Below are positions 28,086-38,044 of a stretch of DNA of 64,000 nt, one piece after another (position 1 is the first letter of the stretch; every line of letters begins with the position of its first letter). Position numbers and translations under genes: made by a program. The notes below the pieces were generated by a model that made no database searches, was not told the origin of the DNA, and saw nothing but the letters and a program-made list of their open reading frames with translations. The DNA is from JAJYKC01 sp963823105 (GTDB lineage: Bacteria; Acidobacteriota; Terriglobia; Bryobacterales; Bryobacteraceae): positions 1 through 64,000 of the forward strand of contig CAWGKC010000003.1 of the NCBI GenBank assembly GCA_963823105.1. The letters run 5' to 3'.

Positions 28086-28476
28086 CCTTTCTCCGGGGTG
28101 GCAATCGCACGCCGACGAACCGGCGGCATCCTACGAGTTGGTCAGGGCTTCCTTGCGCTTCGGCTGCGTCTTGTACGGAGATCGCACGGCGCGGATTGAG
28201 GCGCGGCCAATCCGGCTCGGCAAAAAGCGCCGGAGTTTCGCGCTGCCATCCTTGTGGGTCGAGTCAGAAGTAAGCTCGGCGATCTTCAACGGGGCCTCCT
28301 TTGGCAGGCTGGCAGCGACGACCGCGGCCGCGAGCGTGTCCCAAGTTTAGCTGAAGGCGAGGTTGGGTAACTCAATGCTGAAAGGAATGCAGCGGTCCTT
28401 CCGTGATTGGGGGCGTCAGCCCATCGCGGCCTTGCGGTCGCCTGGATTTGTCGCTTCGCGCCGGGGCTGAAGCTGT
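28086..28476. other. Stretch with no supported gene
   Basis: Short frames on both strands lack recognised domains. The minus strand around 28150-28310 has a protein-like passage (HKDGSAKLRRFLPSRIGRA) ending at a stop, which could be another remnant. Confidence 0.35.
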
Positions 28477-28781
28477 TCAATCCGGACTGCGGCGAATCTT
28501 CCATCGTTTCGAATTGCGTCGTCCATGCATACAGCCAATCACCACAGTCCGATCGCTTTCCGCCGTGAAGAAAAGGCCTTAAGGGAAGCGTCTTACGCCC
28601 ACCCGGCGTATTTGCGCATGCACAACTTGGAGGGCGAGAGGACTCGTGCAACGACCTCCATTGCGGCATCTACCGCCAGAGCAAACCGCAGTCCTAGGTC
28701 AGGGTGAATGCTTTTGTACCAGGCGAGCGCTTCGTTGAGGTCTGCATCCGCTTCGGGTATCCAGACTACGGGCAGCGTCAC
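28477..28781 (-). pseudogene. RelE/ParE-type toxin, frameshifted
   Basis: The first frame gives PVVWIPEADADLNEALAWYK, SIHPDLGLRFALAVDAAMEV and stops early after 62 residues. Two further frames restore the ParE ending: VRRFPLRPF, then FFTAESDRTVVIGCMHGRRN and SKRWKIRRSPD up to a stop at 28477. Corrected length is about 100 residues, normal for ParE. Two frame changes near 28600 and 28560 make it probably inactive while its antitoxin gene is intact. Confidence 0.7.
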
Positions 28782-28990
28782 GGCTTCTTAAACAGGCCAG
28801 CCTTGACTTGCTCCCATGGGATGACTTCATCCGGGTTGCGCTGGTACTGGCCGATGCGATAGTCCAGCTCATCGCGCTGAACGTCCGTGAGGGAAAGTTC
28901 GTCCGCTTCCAGGCTCTCCCAGAGCGCGTCGAGCAACTCGAATTTCTCCGTCGCCGACAGCTTGCCGATTTCATTTTGTAGATCGCTCAT
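28778..28990 (-). CDS. Addiction-module antitoxin (unstable antitoxin family)
   Basis: A 70-residue protein of the PF09720 kind: IGKLSATEKFELLDALWESL, then DVQRDELDYRIGQYQRNPDE and VIPWEQVKAGL. Members neutralise RelE/ParE toxins encoded directly downstream, and here the ATG of the toxin remnant overlaps its stop as ATGA. The antitoxin frame is clean. Confidence 0.88.
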   Translation of the reverse strand: MSDLQNEIGKLSATEKFELLDALWESLEADELSLTDVQRDELDYRIGQYQRNPDEVIPWEQVKAGLFKKP

Positions 28991-29286
28991 TGCCGCCGCC
29001 TTGTAATTTTATTATCTCCGAGAGAGCGGGGAGGCATGTTGCCACGCCCCACCAGCCGCGTCCTTCAGCGCGGCGCTCAGGCTGGATCCCCGCATTGCCC
29101 TACCCTTCGGCAGGCTCGAACGCATAGTAACGCAACCAACCCAGCAGGAAAGCGCAAAATCCCCGGCGATATAAAACGGGGCAGCGCCCGTTTGTTCGCG
29201 ATTCCAAGCGATTCACGGAGCGAATCGGAAGTCAGCCACTCCTCTATAGTCCAGTATTCCAGATGAGGCGAATCGTCTTGAAAACA

Positions 29287-29349
29287 TGGCGGCCGGGGAC
29301 GGGCTTGAACCGCCGGCGCCAGCTTTTTCGGGGGGCGCTCTTCCAACTA
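29287..29349 (-). tRNA. 3' fragment of a tRNA gene (tRNA-Phe-like)
   Basis: On the minus strand the sequence from the fumarase stop codon onward reads AGTTGGAAGAGC (D loop and D-stem 3' strand), CCCCCCGAAAAAGCTGG (degenerate anticodon arm with GAA), a T arm GGCGGTTCAAGCCCGTC that pairs, then CCCGGCC, G and CCA (29289-29287). The 5' acceptor strand and most of the D stem are missing, replaced by fumarase codons. It is therefore a pseudo-tRNA or an attachment-site remnant and not functional. Confidence 0.45.
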
Positions 29350-30867
29350 GGGCGTTGGTTGGAGTTGGGCGAGGGCTTCGCCGGTTTCCTTTTCGACGCG
29401 GGCGTGGAGGCTTTCGCCGTGGGCGTCCATGGTGACGATGGCGGCGAAGTCCTTGACGCGGAGATGCCACATGGCTTCGGGGATGCCGAGTTCCAGGAGA
29501 TGGACGTCGAGCACCTCTTCGACCGAGCGGGCGTAGAACTGGGCGGCGCCGCCGATGGCGTTGAGGTAAACCGCGCCGCATTCTTTTAGGGCGGCTAAGG
29601 TTTTGGCGCCCATGCCGCCTTTGCCGATCACTGCGCGGACGCCGTATCGGCGGAGGATCTCGGCCTGGTAGGGTTCTTCGCGGATGCTGGTGGTGGGGCC
29701 GGCGGCTTTGACGCGCCACTTGCCGGCCTCCTGCAGCATGACCGGTCCGCAGTGGTAGAGGATCGCGCCTTGGAGATTCACGGGCGGAGCGTGCTTCATC
29801 AGATAGGCGTGGACTTCGTCGCGGCCGGTGAAGAGTTCGCCGGAGATCAGGACCACATCGCCTACCTTCAGTTTGCGGACGGTGGCTTCGTCGAGCGGGG
29901 ATTGGAGGCGGACTTCGCGGCCGGTGAGCGGGAAGCTGGCGGATTTGGCCATGCGGCGGACTTCGGCGTTGGGATCGCGATAGAGCCAGCGGGAGATGGA
30001 ACCGTCGGCGGGGTTCAAGCGGACGCCGAGGCGGCGGAAGGCCCAGCAGTCGTAGGCGACGGAGACGAAGAAGCTGGCGGGAAGGCGGTTGGCGGCCATG
30101 ATTTTGCAGCCGATCAGGGAGGCTTTGCCGCCGAAGCCCATGGCTCCGACGCCGATGCGGTTGGCTTCCTGCATGATTTCCGATTCGAGATTGGCGAGGA
30201 CGGGGTTGGGGTTGACGTCGTCGAGGGAGCGGAAGAGTTGCGACTTGGCGAGCGAGTAGCCATGGGCGCGGTCGCTACCGATGCAGACACCGATGGCTCC
30301 GGGCGCGCAGCCTTGGCCTTGGGCCTGCCATACCGAATGCAGAAGGCATTTGCGCACGCCTTCGAGATTGCGGCCGGCCGATCCCAGGTGATCGAGAACG
30401 CAAGGGAGCGAGTATTGAATGTTTTTGTTTTCGCAACCGCCGCCTTTCAGGATCAGCTTGACTTCGATTTCGGGTTCTTCCCATTGTTCGAAGTGGATGA
30501 CGGGGGTTTCGACGCCGAGATTGTCTCCGCTGTTTTTGCCGGTGAGGGAGTCGACGGAATTGGGGCGGAGCTTGCCGAGACGCGTGGCTTCGGCGACGGC
30601 CTCGCCGATGGATTTACGGAGGGCGATCTGGTTGACGCCGACGGGGGTGTGGACGAGGAAAGTGGGCATGCCGGTGTCCTGGCAAATGGGGCCGGAATCG
30701 GCGGCGGCCATGTCGATGTTGCCGGCGATGATGGCCAGAGCCTGGCTCGATTGCGTGTCCGGCGTCTCCTCTTCGATGGCGAGGCCCATCGCGGCGCGAA
30801 CGTCGGGCGGCAGATTGGTGGACGTCTCGGTAATCAGATCGACGAGACTCCGTTTTAGATAAGTCAT
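29347..30867 (-). CDS. Class I fumarate hydratase
   Basis: A 506-residue iron-sulfur fumarase interconverting fumarate and malate in the TCA cycle. The alpha part includes SGPICQDTGMPTFLVH, SLTGKNSGDNLGVETPVIHF, VCIGSDRAHGYSLAK and GFGGKASLIGCKIM, with the three cluster cysteines; the beta part (about 320-500) has LISGELFTGRDEVHAYL, GAILYHCGPVM, AAGPTTSIREEPY and VIGKGGMGAKTLAAL. Alpha and beta are fused, as in the E. coli FumA/B type. The stop codon touches a tRNA 3' fragment. A partial second copy sits at 24352-24521. Confidence 0.95.
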   Translation of the reverse strand: MTYLKRSLVDLITETSTNLPPDVRAAMGLAIEEETPDTQSSQALAIIAGNIDMAAADSGPICQDTGMPTFLVHTPVGVNQIALRKSIGEAVAEATRLGKLRPNSVDSLTGKNSGDNLGVETPVIHFEQWEEPEIEVKLILKGGGCENKNIQYSLPCVLDHLGSAGRNLEGVRKCLLHSVWQAQGQGCAPGAIGVCIGSDRAHGYSLAKSQLFRSLDDVNPNPVLANLESEIMQEANRIGVGAMGFGGKASLIGCKIMAANRLPASFFVSVAYDCWAFRRLGVRLNPADGSISRWLYRDPNAEVRRMAKSASFPLTGREVRLQSPLDEATVRKLKVGDVVLISGELFTGRDEVHAYLMKHAPPVNLQGAILYHCGPVMLQEAGKWRVKAAGPTTSIREEPYQAEILRRYGVRAVIGKGGMGAKTLAALKECGAVYLNAIGGAAQFYARSVEEVLDVHLLELGIPEAMWHLRVKDFAAIVTMDAHGESLHARVEKETGEALAQLQPTP

Positions 30868-30892
30868 CTTCGTTTCCTTTTTCGAAGCTAGC

Positions 30893-31867
30893 TCAATTCA
30901 CGGACGGCATGGTCAATCCGACGATGGCGGTCAGGCCGGGTTTGACGGCGGGGGAGGGGCTTTGAAATCCCACCAGCACGCCGGCGTCGCCGATCGCGCG
31001 GACGCGGCCTTGGATGGCGACGTCCCCGGCCTCGGCGACGCGGACGATGGCGGCTTGGCCGGTGAGCAAGCGGGCCAGGGTCTTCTTATCCGGATACAGG
31101 GCGACGTCGAGGGCGGCCAAATTCACGGCGACTTGAAACAGAGCCGTTTCGGCCTTCACGATCGTGCCGGTTTTGGCGGCGGAGGAGACGACCACGCCAT
31201 CGGCGGGAGAATGGACTTCGGCGACGGCGTTGTCAGGCTCGGCGTCGCTGGCGGCATCGGCCAGCTTCGCGCGGGCGGTGCTTAACTCGCGCCTCAGTAG
31301 GGCGCCGCGGTCCACGGCTTCCCTGGCCAGCGCCCCCAAGCTATCGCGGTCGGCGCGCGCCGCCGAAAAATCCCGTTCCGATTTTTCAAACACCAGGCGG
31401 GGCGCGGCACCTATATCCATGAGGGCCTTCTGACGCAGGTATTCTTTTTCGGCGGCGTCGAGCGCGGCGTCGGCTCTCGCGGCGGCCGCCTGCGAACGCG
31501 AGGCTTCCAGACGAGCCGCTTCGAGCGCGGCTTCCAGGTCGCGAACTTTCGAGGCCGATTTTTGCGCTTCCTCTTGCGCCAATGAGCGCTCGGCCGCCAG
31601 CTTGCCGCTGTCCATGCGAGCCAATAGTTGTCCGGCGGAAACCTCCTGGCCGATGGCGGCGACCACCTCCGTGATGGCCCCGTCGGCCGGCGCGGGAACG
31701 TTTACGACGGTTTGCGGTTGAATTTTCCCAGTCAACTCGATGGTTCTCGCGTCCGCCGGCAGTGGCGGCTGCGCGCCCGGCGCGGAGGCCTTCCGCCGGA
31801 GGACGACGGAAGCGGCGAGAGTAAGAACGATCGCCATCGACGCGGCGAACAGCCACTTGGCGCGCAT
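30893..31867 (-). CDS. HlyD-type periplasmic adaptor protein
   Basis: A 324-residue membrane-fusion protein. One N-terminal anchor (about 5-24), a lipoyl-like half PADGAITEVVAAIGQEVSAG, a long coiled-coil hairpin (about 95-205, Ala/Glu/Arg-rich) and the second lipoyl half HSPADGVVVSSAAKTGTIVK, followed by a beta-barrel. This is the adaptor of an efflux or type I export pump. No transporter or outer-membrane gene adjoins, so its partner is elsewhere. Confidence 0.85.
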   Translation of the reverse strand: MRAKWLFAASMAIVLTLAASVVLRRKASAPGAQPPLPADARTIELTGKIQPQTVVNVPAPADGAITEVVAAIGQEVSAGQLLARMDSGKLAAERSLAQEEAQKSASKVRDLEAALEAARLEASRSQAAAARADAALDAAEKEYLRQKALMDIGAAPRLVFEKSERDFSAARADRDSLGALAREAVDRGALLRRELSTARAKLADAASDAEPDNAVAEVHSPADGVVVSSAAKTGTIVKAETALFQVAVNLAALDVALYPDKKTLARLLTGQAAIVRVAEAGDVAIQGRVRAIGDAGVLVGFQSPSPAVKPGLTAIVGLTMPSVN

Positions 31868-31917
31868 TTCCCGATCATAGCAACCGCTCCCGCTATATAC
31901 TGTCTGAGTCTACAACC

Positions 31918-34900
31918 ATGCTCAAATCCGGCCGCTTCTTTCTACCCCTGTTCGTTTTCTCCGCATTCGGCCAGGACGCGGCCAAGCCGCCGGTACCCGC
32001 CGCCGAGGGAATGGAATATCGCGCCATTGGACCGTTTCGAGGAGGGCGTTCGCTGACGGCGACGGGGATTCCGGGCGATCTGAAAACTTATTATTTCGGT
32101 TCGACGGGCGGCGGCGTCTGGAAATCCACCGATGGGGCGATCACCTGGAAACCGGTGTTCGATAAAGAAGGATCGGCGACGATCGGGGGCCTGGCGGTAT
32201 CGCCCTCCGATCCGAACGTGATCTACGCCGGGACGGGCGAGGGGTGCATTCGCGGCGACGCGGCGCAGGGCGATGGGGTGTACAAATCGATCGACGCGGG
32301 CAAGACGTGGAAGAACGTGGGGTTGAAGGATTCGCGGGCGGTGGGGAAGTTGATCGTCCATCCGAAGAATCCGGATATCGTTTTCGTGGCGGCGCTGGGG
32401 CATGTGTTTGGGCCGAACGCGGAGCGCGGGGTGTTTCGGACGCATCGACGGCGGCGCGACGTGGACGAAGGTGCTTTACGTCGACGACAAGACGGGCGCG
32501 ATCGACGTGGTGTTCGATCCGAATAATCCGAACATCCTGTTCGCGGCGATGTGGCAGGTTTACAGAACGCCGTGGAGCCTGGAAAGCGGCGGGCCGGGGA
32601 GCGGGCTGTACCGCTCCGGGGATGGTGGGGCGACGTGGAAGAAGATCACGCCGGAGCAGGGGTTGCCGCAGGGAATCTATGGGCGGATTGGCGTGGCGGT
32701 GGGCGCGAACTCGGACCGCGTGTGGGCGCTGGTGGAGGCGAAAGAAGGCGGCGGGCTGTATCGCTCCGACGATGGAGGCGGGAAATGGACGTTGATCAAT
32801 GGAGAGCACCGGCTGACGCAGCGGGCGTGGTATTACATGCATGTCGTCGCGGATCCGAAAGACGCGAATGTGCTGTACGTGCTGAACGTGGAGTTCGTGC
32901 GCTCGATCGACGGAGGACGTTCGTTTCAACCGGATTCACGTTCCGCACGGGGACAATCACGGGCTGTGGATCGATCCGCTGGACACCAACCGCATGATCC
33001 AGACCGACGATGGAGGGGCGACGGTGACGCTGGACGGAGGGAAGAGCTGGACGGCGCAGGGCAATCAGCCGACGGCGCAGTTTTATCACGTGATTACCGA
33101 CAACCGGTTCCCGTATTACGTCTATGGGGCGCAGCAGGACAATTCGACCATCGCCATCGCCAGCCGCGGCGCGGAGGGATCGATCGACCGGCCGGATTGG
33201 TATGACGTGGGAGGAGGCGAGTCGGGCTACATCGCTCCCGATCCGCGCGATCCGCTGATCGTCTACGCGAGCGGATATCAGGGCAACATCACGCGGTTCG
33301 ACAAGCACAATGGGCAGCTTCAGGACATCACCGTTTTCCCGAGGCTCACCGACGGGATGGGCGCGGCGGTTCTGGAGCATCGGTTTCAATGGACGGCGCC
33401 GGTGATGATTTCCATTCACGACCCGAATGTTTTGTATCACGCGGGAGAGCGGTTGTTTGAATCGACCGACGGAGGGATGCATTGGAAGGCGATCAGTCCC
33501 GACTTGACGCGGAACGATAAGAGTAAGCAGAAGCCGTCGGGCGGGCCGGTGAATATCGACGACACGGGGACGGAGTTTTACGACACGATCTTCGCGGTGG
33601 CGGAATCGCCGTTGGAGAAGGGATTGATCTGGGCGGGCGCCGACGACGGGCTGGTGCATATCACTCGCGATGGAGGGAAACACTGGGCCGATGTCACGCC
33701 GAAGGAGATGCCGGAGTGGAGCCGGGTGAGCCTGATCGAAGCGTCACCGCACGCGGCGGGGACGGCGTATCTGGCGATCGACCGGCACGAGAACGACGAT
33801 CTGCGGCCGTACATTTATAAGACCGTCGACTTCGGCGCGAGTTGGACGGCGATCGCGCAAGGGATTCCGGAGGGTGCGTTTGTGCGGGCGGTGCGGGAGG
33901 ATCCGGTGCGGAAGGATCTGCTGTTCGCGGGTACGCAGAACGGGGTGTTTGTGTCGTACGACGGGGGCGGCAAGTGGCAATCGCTGCAACTGAATCTGCC
34001 GATGACGCCGGTACACGATCTGGTGGTAGAGGGCGACGATCTGGTGGTGGCGACGCACGGGCGGGCGTTCTGGATTCTGGACGATATCAGCCCGATCCGG
34101 CAACATAGCGACGAGATTGCGGCCGAAGCGGTGCATCTTTACAAGCCGGCGACGGCGCTGCGGTTGCATGGCGGAGGGCGCGGCCGTTCGGGGACGGCGG
34201 GAGCGAATCCGCCGAACGGCGCCATCATTTATTTCACGGCCAAGACGAAGCCGAAGACGGCGACGCTCGAGGTGATCAACGCTAAGGGCGCGACGGTGCG
34301 CTCTTATTCGACCGAGCGCTTCGTCCATTTGGAAGGACCGCTCGATCCGGGCGACGAAAAGCCGCACAAGGAAATGGACGTGAAACAGGGGATGAACCGT
34401 TTCGTGTGGGATCTGCGGTACGATGCGACGCCGAGGGTGAAGGATTATTATCTTTACGATTACGAAGGCGGCTCGCATGGGCCGATGGCGCTGCCGGGGA
34501 AATATGAGGTGCGGCTGACGGTGGATGGGAAGAGCTACACGGCGCCGCTGGAATTGAAGATGGACCCGCGGGTGAAAACGCCGCGGGGGGATCTGGAAAA
34601 ACAACTGGCGCTGGGGTTGGCGATTCGATCGGAGCTGACGGAGGTCTACCGCACGGTGAACCAGATGGCGGATTTGCGGGCGCAGATCTCGGGGATGAAG
34701 GAGCGGGTGCAAGGGACGCCGGCCGCGTCGTTGATTCCGGCGATTGAGGAGTTGGATAAGAAACTGGAGGCGGCGGAGGAGCCGCTGATCAATACGAAGG
34801 TGACCGCGAGCGAGGATTCGCTGGCGTATCCGTTGGGCCTCGACGGCAATCTCGCTTATCTGGGGGATATGGTGAACGGGAGGGCGGATACTGCGCCGAC

Positions 34901-35057
34901 CGAGGCCGATTATCAAGAATTCAAGCGGTTGAAAGGCGAGGTAGCGGAGCGGCTGCTGAGCTGGAACGTACTTCGTAAGAACGACATTCCGGCGCTTGAA
35001 AAACAGGCGCGGGAAAAAGGGGTGGGCGCGGTGTTCGTGGCTCCGGCCGGAAACTGA
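31918..35057 (+). CDS. Large exported sortilin/VPS10-like beta-propeller (two frameshifts)
   Basis: About 1045 residues if corrected. A signal peptide ends near FSAFGQ. Repeated BNR/Asp-box blades follow (GGGVWKSTDGAITWKPVF, GVYKSIDAGKTWKNVG, GLYRSGDGGATWKKIT, RSDDGGGKWT, ITRDGGKHWADVT, VSYDGGGKWQSL), then a C-terminal sandwich (MNRFVWDLRYDATPRVKDYY) and a helical tail. The frame changes near 32443 (between GVFRT and IDGGATWTK) and near 32936 (before IHVPHGDNHGLWIDPLD). Such proteins are often labelled glycosyl hydrolases but usually lack catalytic residues, and a scaffold role is likelier. Abundant in Acidobacteria. Confidence 0.88.
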
Positions 35058-35078
35058 TTTCGGCCGAAGCGGGCTCCG

Positions 35079-35393
35079 CTACCAGCGGCGATAGCCGTGG
35101 CGATAGCCCCAACGGGGATGAACGCGATAGATGGGCGGGGCGGCGTAGATGGGCGGGGGAAGGAAGGCGCGGCGAGGGCCGACGTAGACCGGCGGAGCGT
35201 AGACCGGGGCGGCGTAGGGCGCAAAGTACGGGCGTGGAACCGGGGCGACGTAGGCGGGACGCGGACCGATTCCAAAGCCGACGAACACGCCGGCGTTGGC
35301 GCTGGCGGCACTGAAGAAAGCCGTAGCGGCGAGCAGGGTCAATAGGCGCGAGGAACGCCGCGTGGAGCGAAGGATGGATTGCATCGATTTCAT
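35079..35393 (-). CDS. Small exported Pro/Tyr-rich protein
   Basis: 104 residues. A signal peptide (about 1-34, cut after ASANA) is followed by a mature part of low complexity dominated by Pro, Tyr, Ala and Val (APVPRPYFAPYAAPVYAPPV), ending in a basic tail RWGYRHGYRRW. GAGAGGTGAG precedes the ATG. Similar proline/tyrosine-rich exported proteins occur widely in this phylum; function is unknown. Confidence 0.65.
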   Translation of the reverse strand: MKSMQSILRSTRRSSRLLTLLAATAFFSAASANAGVFVGFGIGPRPAYVAPVPRPYFAPYAAPVYAPPVYVGPRRAFLPPPIYAAPPIYRVHPRWGYRHGYRRW

Positions 35394-35468
35394 ATCTCAC
35401 CTCTCGTTTATTTAGAACCCCGAGAGGCTCCGCCGGTTGCGATTGTTGAGGGGTTTTAACGTGCGAAG

Positions 35469-37016
35469 TTAATGGCGGAAGTGGCGGACGCCGGTGAAGA
35501 CCATGGCGAGGCCGAGGCGGTTGGCGGCGGCGGTGACTTCGTCGTCGCGAACGGAGCCGCCGGGTTGGATGACGGCGGTAATTCCGTGCTTGGCGGCTTC
35601 TTCGACGCCGTCGGGGAACGGGAAGAAGGCGTCGGAGGCGAGGACGGTTCCTTGCAGAGGCAGGACGGCCTTCATCGCGCCTACTTTGACGGAATCGACG
35701 CGGCTCATCTGGCCGGCGCCGGCGCTGACGGATTGGCCGGGGCGGGCGAAGACGATGGCGTTGGATTTAACGTGCTTCACGACTTTCCAGCCGAATTCGA
35801 GCGCGTCCCACTCGGCCTCCGTCGGACTCCGTTCGGTGGCGACGCGGGCTTCGGCGCGGTTCAACCGGGCTAAATCGGGGGTTTGAGCGAGGAAGCCTCC
35901 GCCGATGGATTTGATGACGAGATCGCGCGAGGCGCCTCCGGCGACCTGTAGCAGCCGGAGATTTTTCTTGGCGGAGAGAGCGCGGAGGGCTTCGGGGGAA
36001 TAGCCGGGCGCGGCGATGGCCTCGACGAAAAGCTTGGCCACTTCGACGGCGGTTTCCTCATCGAGAGGGCGGTTGAAGGCGAGGACGCCGCCGAAGGCCG
36101 AGACGGGATCGGCTTCGAGGGCCTTGCGGTAGGATTCGGCGAGCGTGGGCTGGGCGGCGCAACCGCAGGGGTTGGTGTGCTTGATGATGGCGGCGGCGGG
36201 GCCGGCGTCGAACTCCTGGATCAACTGCCAGGCGGCGTCGAGATCGACGAGATTGTTATAGGACAGCTCTTTCCCTTGAAGCTGGCGGGCGGCGGCGATT
36301 CCTTCGGCTCCGGCGCCGTAAAGCGCGGCGGATTGATGGGGATTTTCACCGTAGCGCAAGGCCAATAATCGCGGCGCGCGAATGTCGAGGGTGGCGGGAA
36401 GGGCCGATGGTTCGGGTTCGCCGATGCGGGATAAGCGATCGCTAATGGCGCGGTCGTAGGCCGCGGTGGTTGAGAACGCTTGCTTCGCGAGGCGCCAATG
36501 GGTGGCCTCGGAAAGGCCGCCAGCGGTCATCTCCGCGATCAACGCGGTGTAATCGCCGGGTGAGACGACGACGGCGACGTCGCGCCAGTTCTTGGCGGCG
36601 GCGCGGATCATGGTTGGGCCGCCGATGTCGATGTTCTCGATCAGCTCGTCGAGGGGCGCCTCCGCGCGGGCGGCCACTTTTTCAAATTGATAGAGATTGA
36701 CGACGACCATGTCGATCTCGGGGATTCCGTGCAGGCGGAGGGCGTCCATGTGAGCGGGCTTGCCGCGCATGGCGAGTATTCCTCCGGCGACGCGGGGGTG
36801 GATGGTTTTCAAACGGCCGTCGAGCATTTCGGGGAAACCGGTGACCTCCGAGACTTCCACTGCCGGAACGCCGGCTTCGAGAATCGCGCGGTGCGTTCCG
36901 CCGGTGGATATGAGTTCCACTCCGAGGCTATGAAGGTCGCGGGCGAAACCGGCCAAACCGGTCTTGTCGGTGACGCTGAGCAGCGCTCGTTTTATCGTGG
37001 GCATTATCATAGTCAT
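35469..37016 (-). CDS. purH: PurH: AICAR formyltransferase / IMP cyclohydrolase
   Basis: A 515-residue bifunctional cytosolic enzyme for the last two steps of IMP synthesis. The N-terminal cyclohydrolase domain has ALLSVTDKTGLAGFARDLHS, LISTGGTHRAI, VTGFPEMLDGRLKTIHPRV and ENIDIGGPTMIRAAAKN; the transformylase domain has LRYGENPHQSAALY, GKELSYNNLVDLDAAW, IKHTNPCGCA and a C-terminal QPGGSVRDDEVTAAAN. The annotated Met is one of three close options (37016, 37010, 37004); the last, MPTIKRALLSV, fits the family best. It diverges from the dehydrogenase gene with almost no gap. Confidence 0.96.
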   Translation of the reverse strand: MTMIMPTIKRALLSVTDKTGLAGFARDLHSLGVELISTGGTHRAILEAGVPAVEVSEVTGFPEMLDGRLKTIHPRVAGGILAMRGKPAHMDALRLHGIPEIDMVVVNLYQFEKVAARAEAPLDELIENIDIGGPTMIRAAAKNWRDVAVVVSPGDYTALIAEMTAGGLSEATHWRLAKQAFSTTAAYDRAISDRLSRIGEPEPSALPATLDIRAPRLLALRYGENPHQSAALYGAGAEGIAAARQLQGKELSYNNLVDLDAAWQLIQEFDAGPAAAIIKHTNPCGCAAQPTLAESYRKALEADPVSAFGGVLAFNRPLDEETAVEVAKLFVEAIAAPGYSPEALRALSAKKNLRLLQVAGGASRDLVIKSIGGGFLAQTPDLARLNRAEARVATERSPTEAEWDALEFGWKVVKHVKSNAIVFARPGQSVSAGAGQMSRVDSVKVGAMKAVLPLQGTVLASDAFFPFPDGVEEAAKHGITAVIQPGGSVRDDEVTAAANRLGLAMVFTGVRHFRH

Positions 37017-37017
37017 T

Positions 37018-38028
37018 GTGGCTTATCCAGTAACTCTCATTCCAGGCGACGGCATCGGTCCGGAGGTGGCGGAGGCGACGGTGCGGGCGGTGAACGCCAC
37101 CGGCGTTCCGATCGCGTGGGACCGCGTGGAGTTGAACGCCGAGGTGATCGCCAAGGCCGGCCTGGTGCTGCCTCCGCACGTGCTCGAGTCGATCGAGCGG
37201 ACGCATGTGGGACTGAAGGGGCCGGTGGCGACGCCGATCGCCGGAGGGTTTTCCTCGGTGAACGTGGCGTTGAGAAAACGGCTCGATTTATTCGCCAACG
37301 TGCGCCCGGTGCATGGGCTGCCGGGGTTGAAAACGCGGTTCGACGACGTGAATATCGACATGATGATCTTTCGGGAGAACACGGAGGATCTGTATTCGGG
37401 CCTGGAGCACGAAGTGGTGAAGGATGTCGTGACGAGCCTGAAGGTGATTACGCGCACGGCGTCGATCCGCATCGCGAAATACGCGTTCGAATTCGGACGG
37501 GCGAATGGGCGGAAGAAAGTGGTGGCGATTCATAAAGCGAACATCATGAAGCTGGCCGACGGGCTGTTTCTTCGTTGTTGCCGCGAAGTGGCGGTGAATT
37601 ATCCGGAGATCGAGTATAAGGAATTGATCGTCGATAACGCGGCGATGCAGTTGGTGATTCGTCCCGAGACGTTCGATATTCTTCTGCTGCCGAACCTGTA
37701 CGGGGATATCGTTTCGGATCTGGCGGCGGGGTTAGTGGGCGGGCTGGGCGTGGTGCCGGGAGCGAACATGGGCGAGGAGCACGCGGTGTTCGAAGCGGTG
37801 CATGGAAGCGCGCCGGACATCGCGGGCAAGGGGCTGGCGAACCCGACGGCGTTGATGCTGTCGGCGGTGATGATGCTGGTGCATTTGAAAGAGCGCGCGG
37901 CGGCGGATCGATTGCTGGCGGCGATCGAGAAGACGTATGCGGAGAAGAGGCATTTGACGCCGGATGTTGGCGGGAAGGGATCGACGGGCGGGTTTACGGA
38001 CGCCGTGATCGGCAATTTGGCCGCCTGA
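37018..38028 (+). CDS. NAD-type isocitrate dehydrogenase (beta-decarboxylating family)
   Basis: A 336-residue cytosolic dehydrogenase of the short, NAD-dependent isocitrate/isopropylmalate type. Motifs: VTLIPGDGIGPEVAEATVRA, MIFRENTEDLYSGLEH, a TRTASIRIAKYAFEFGR block, VAIHKANIMKLADGLF, and the Mg/substrate region NLYGDIVSDLAAGLVGGLG, then EAVHGSAPDIAGKGLANPTA. The HKANIMK and ENTEDLYSG signatures favour isocitrate over isopropylmalate. I start at GTG 37018 (VAYPVTLIPGDG); a longer frame from 36964 would run into purH. Confidence 0.9.
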   Translation: MAYPVTLIPGDGIGPEVAEATVRAVNATGVPIAWDRVELNAEVIAKAGLVLPPHVLESIERTHVGLKGPVATPIAGGFSSVNVALRKRLDLFANVRPVHGLPGLKTRFDDVNIDMMIFRENTEDLYSGLEHEVVKDVVTSLKVITRTASIRIAKYAFEFGRANGRKKVVAIHKANIMKLADGLFLRCCREVAVNYPEIEYKELIVDNAAMQLVIRPETFDILLLPNLYGDIVSDLAAGLVGGLGVVPGANMGEEHAVFEAVHGSAPDIAGKGLANPTALMLSAVMMLVHLKERAAADRLLAAIEKTYAEKRHLTPDVGGKGSTGGFTDAVIGNLAA

Positions 38029-38044
38029 TCGAACGGACGAGCGA

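Noticed and set aside
35416..35458. Possible terminator AACCCC...GGGGTT between purH and the small Pro/Tyr-rich gene
   Set aside because: Stem of only six pairs with a 29-base loop and a short T-run on one strand; too weak to call.
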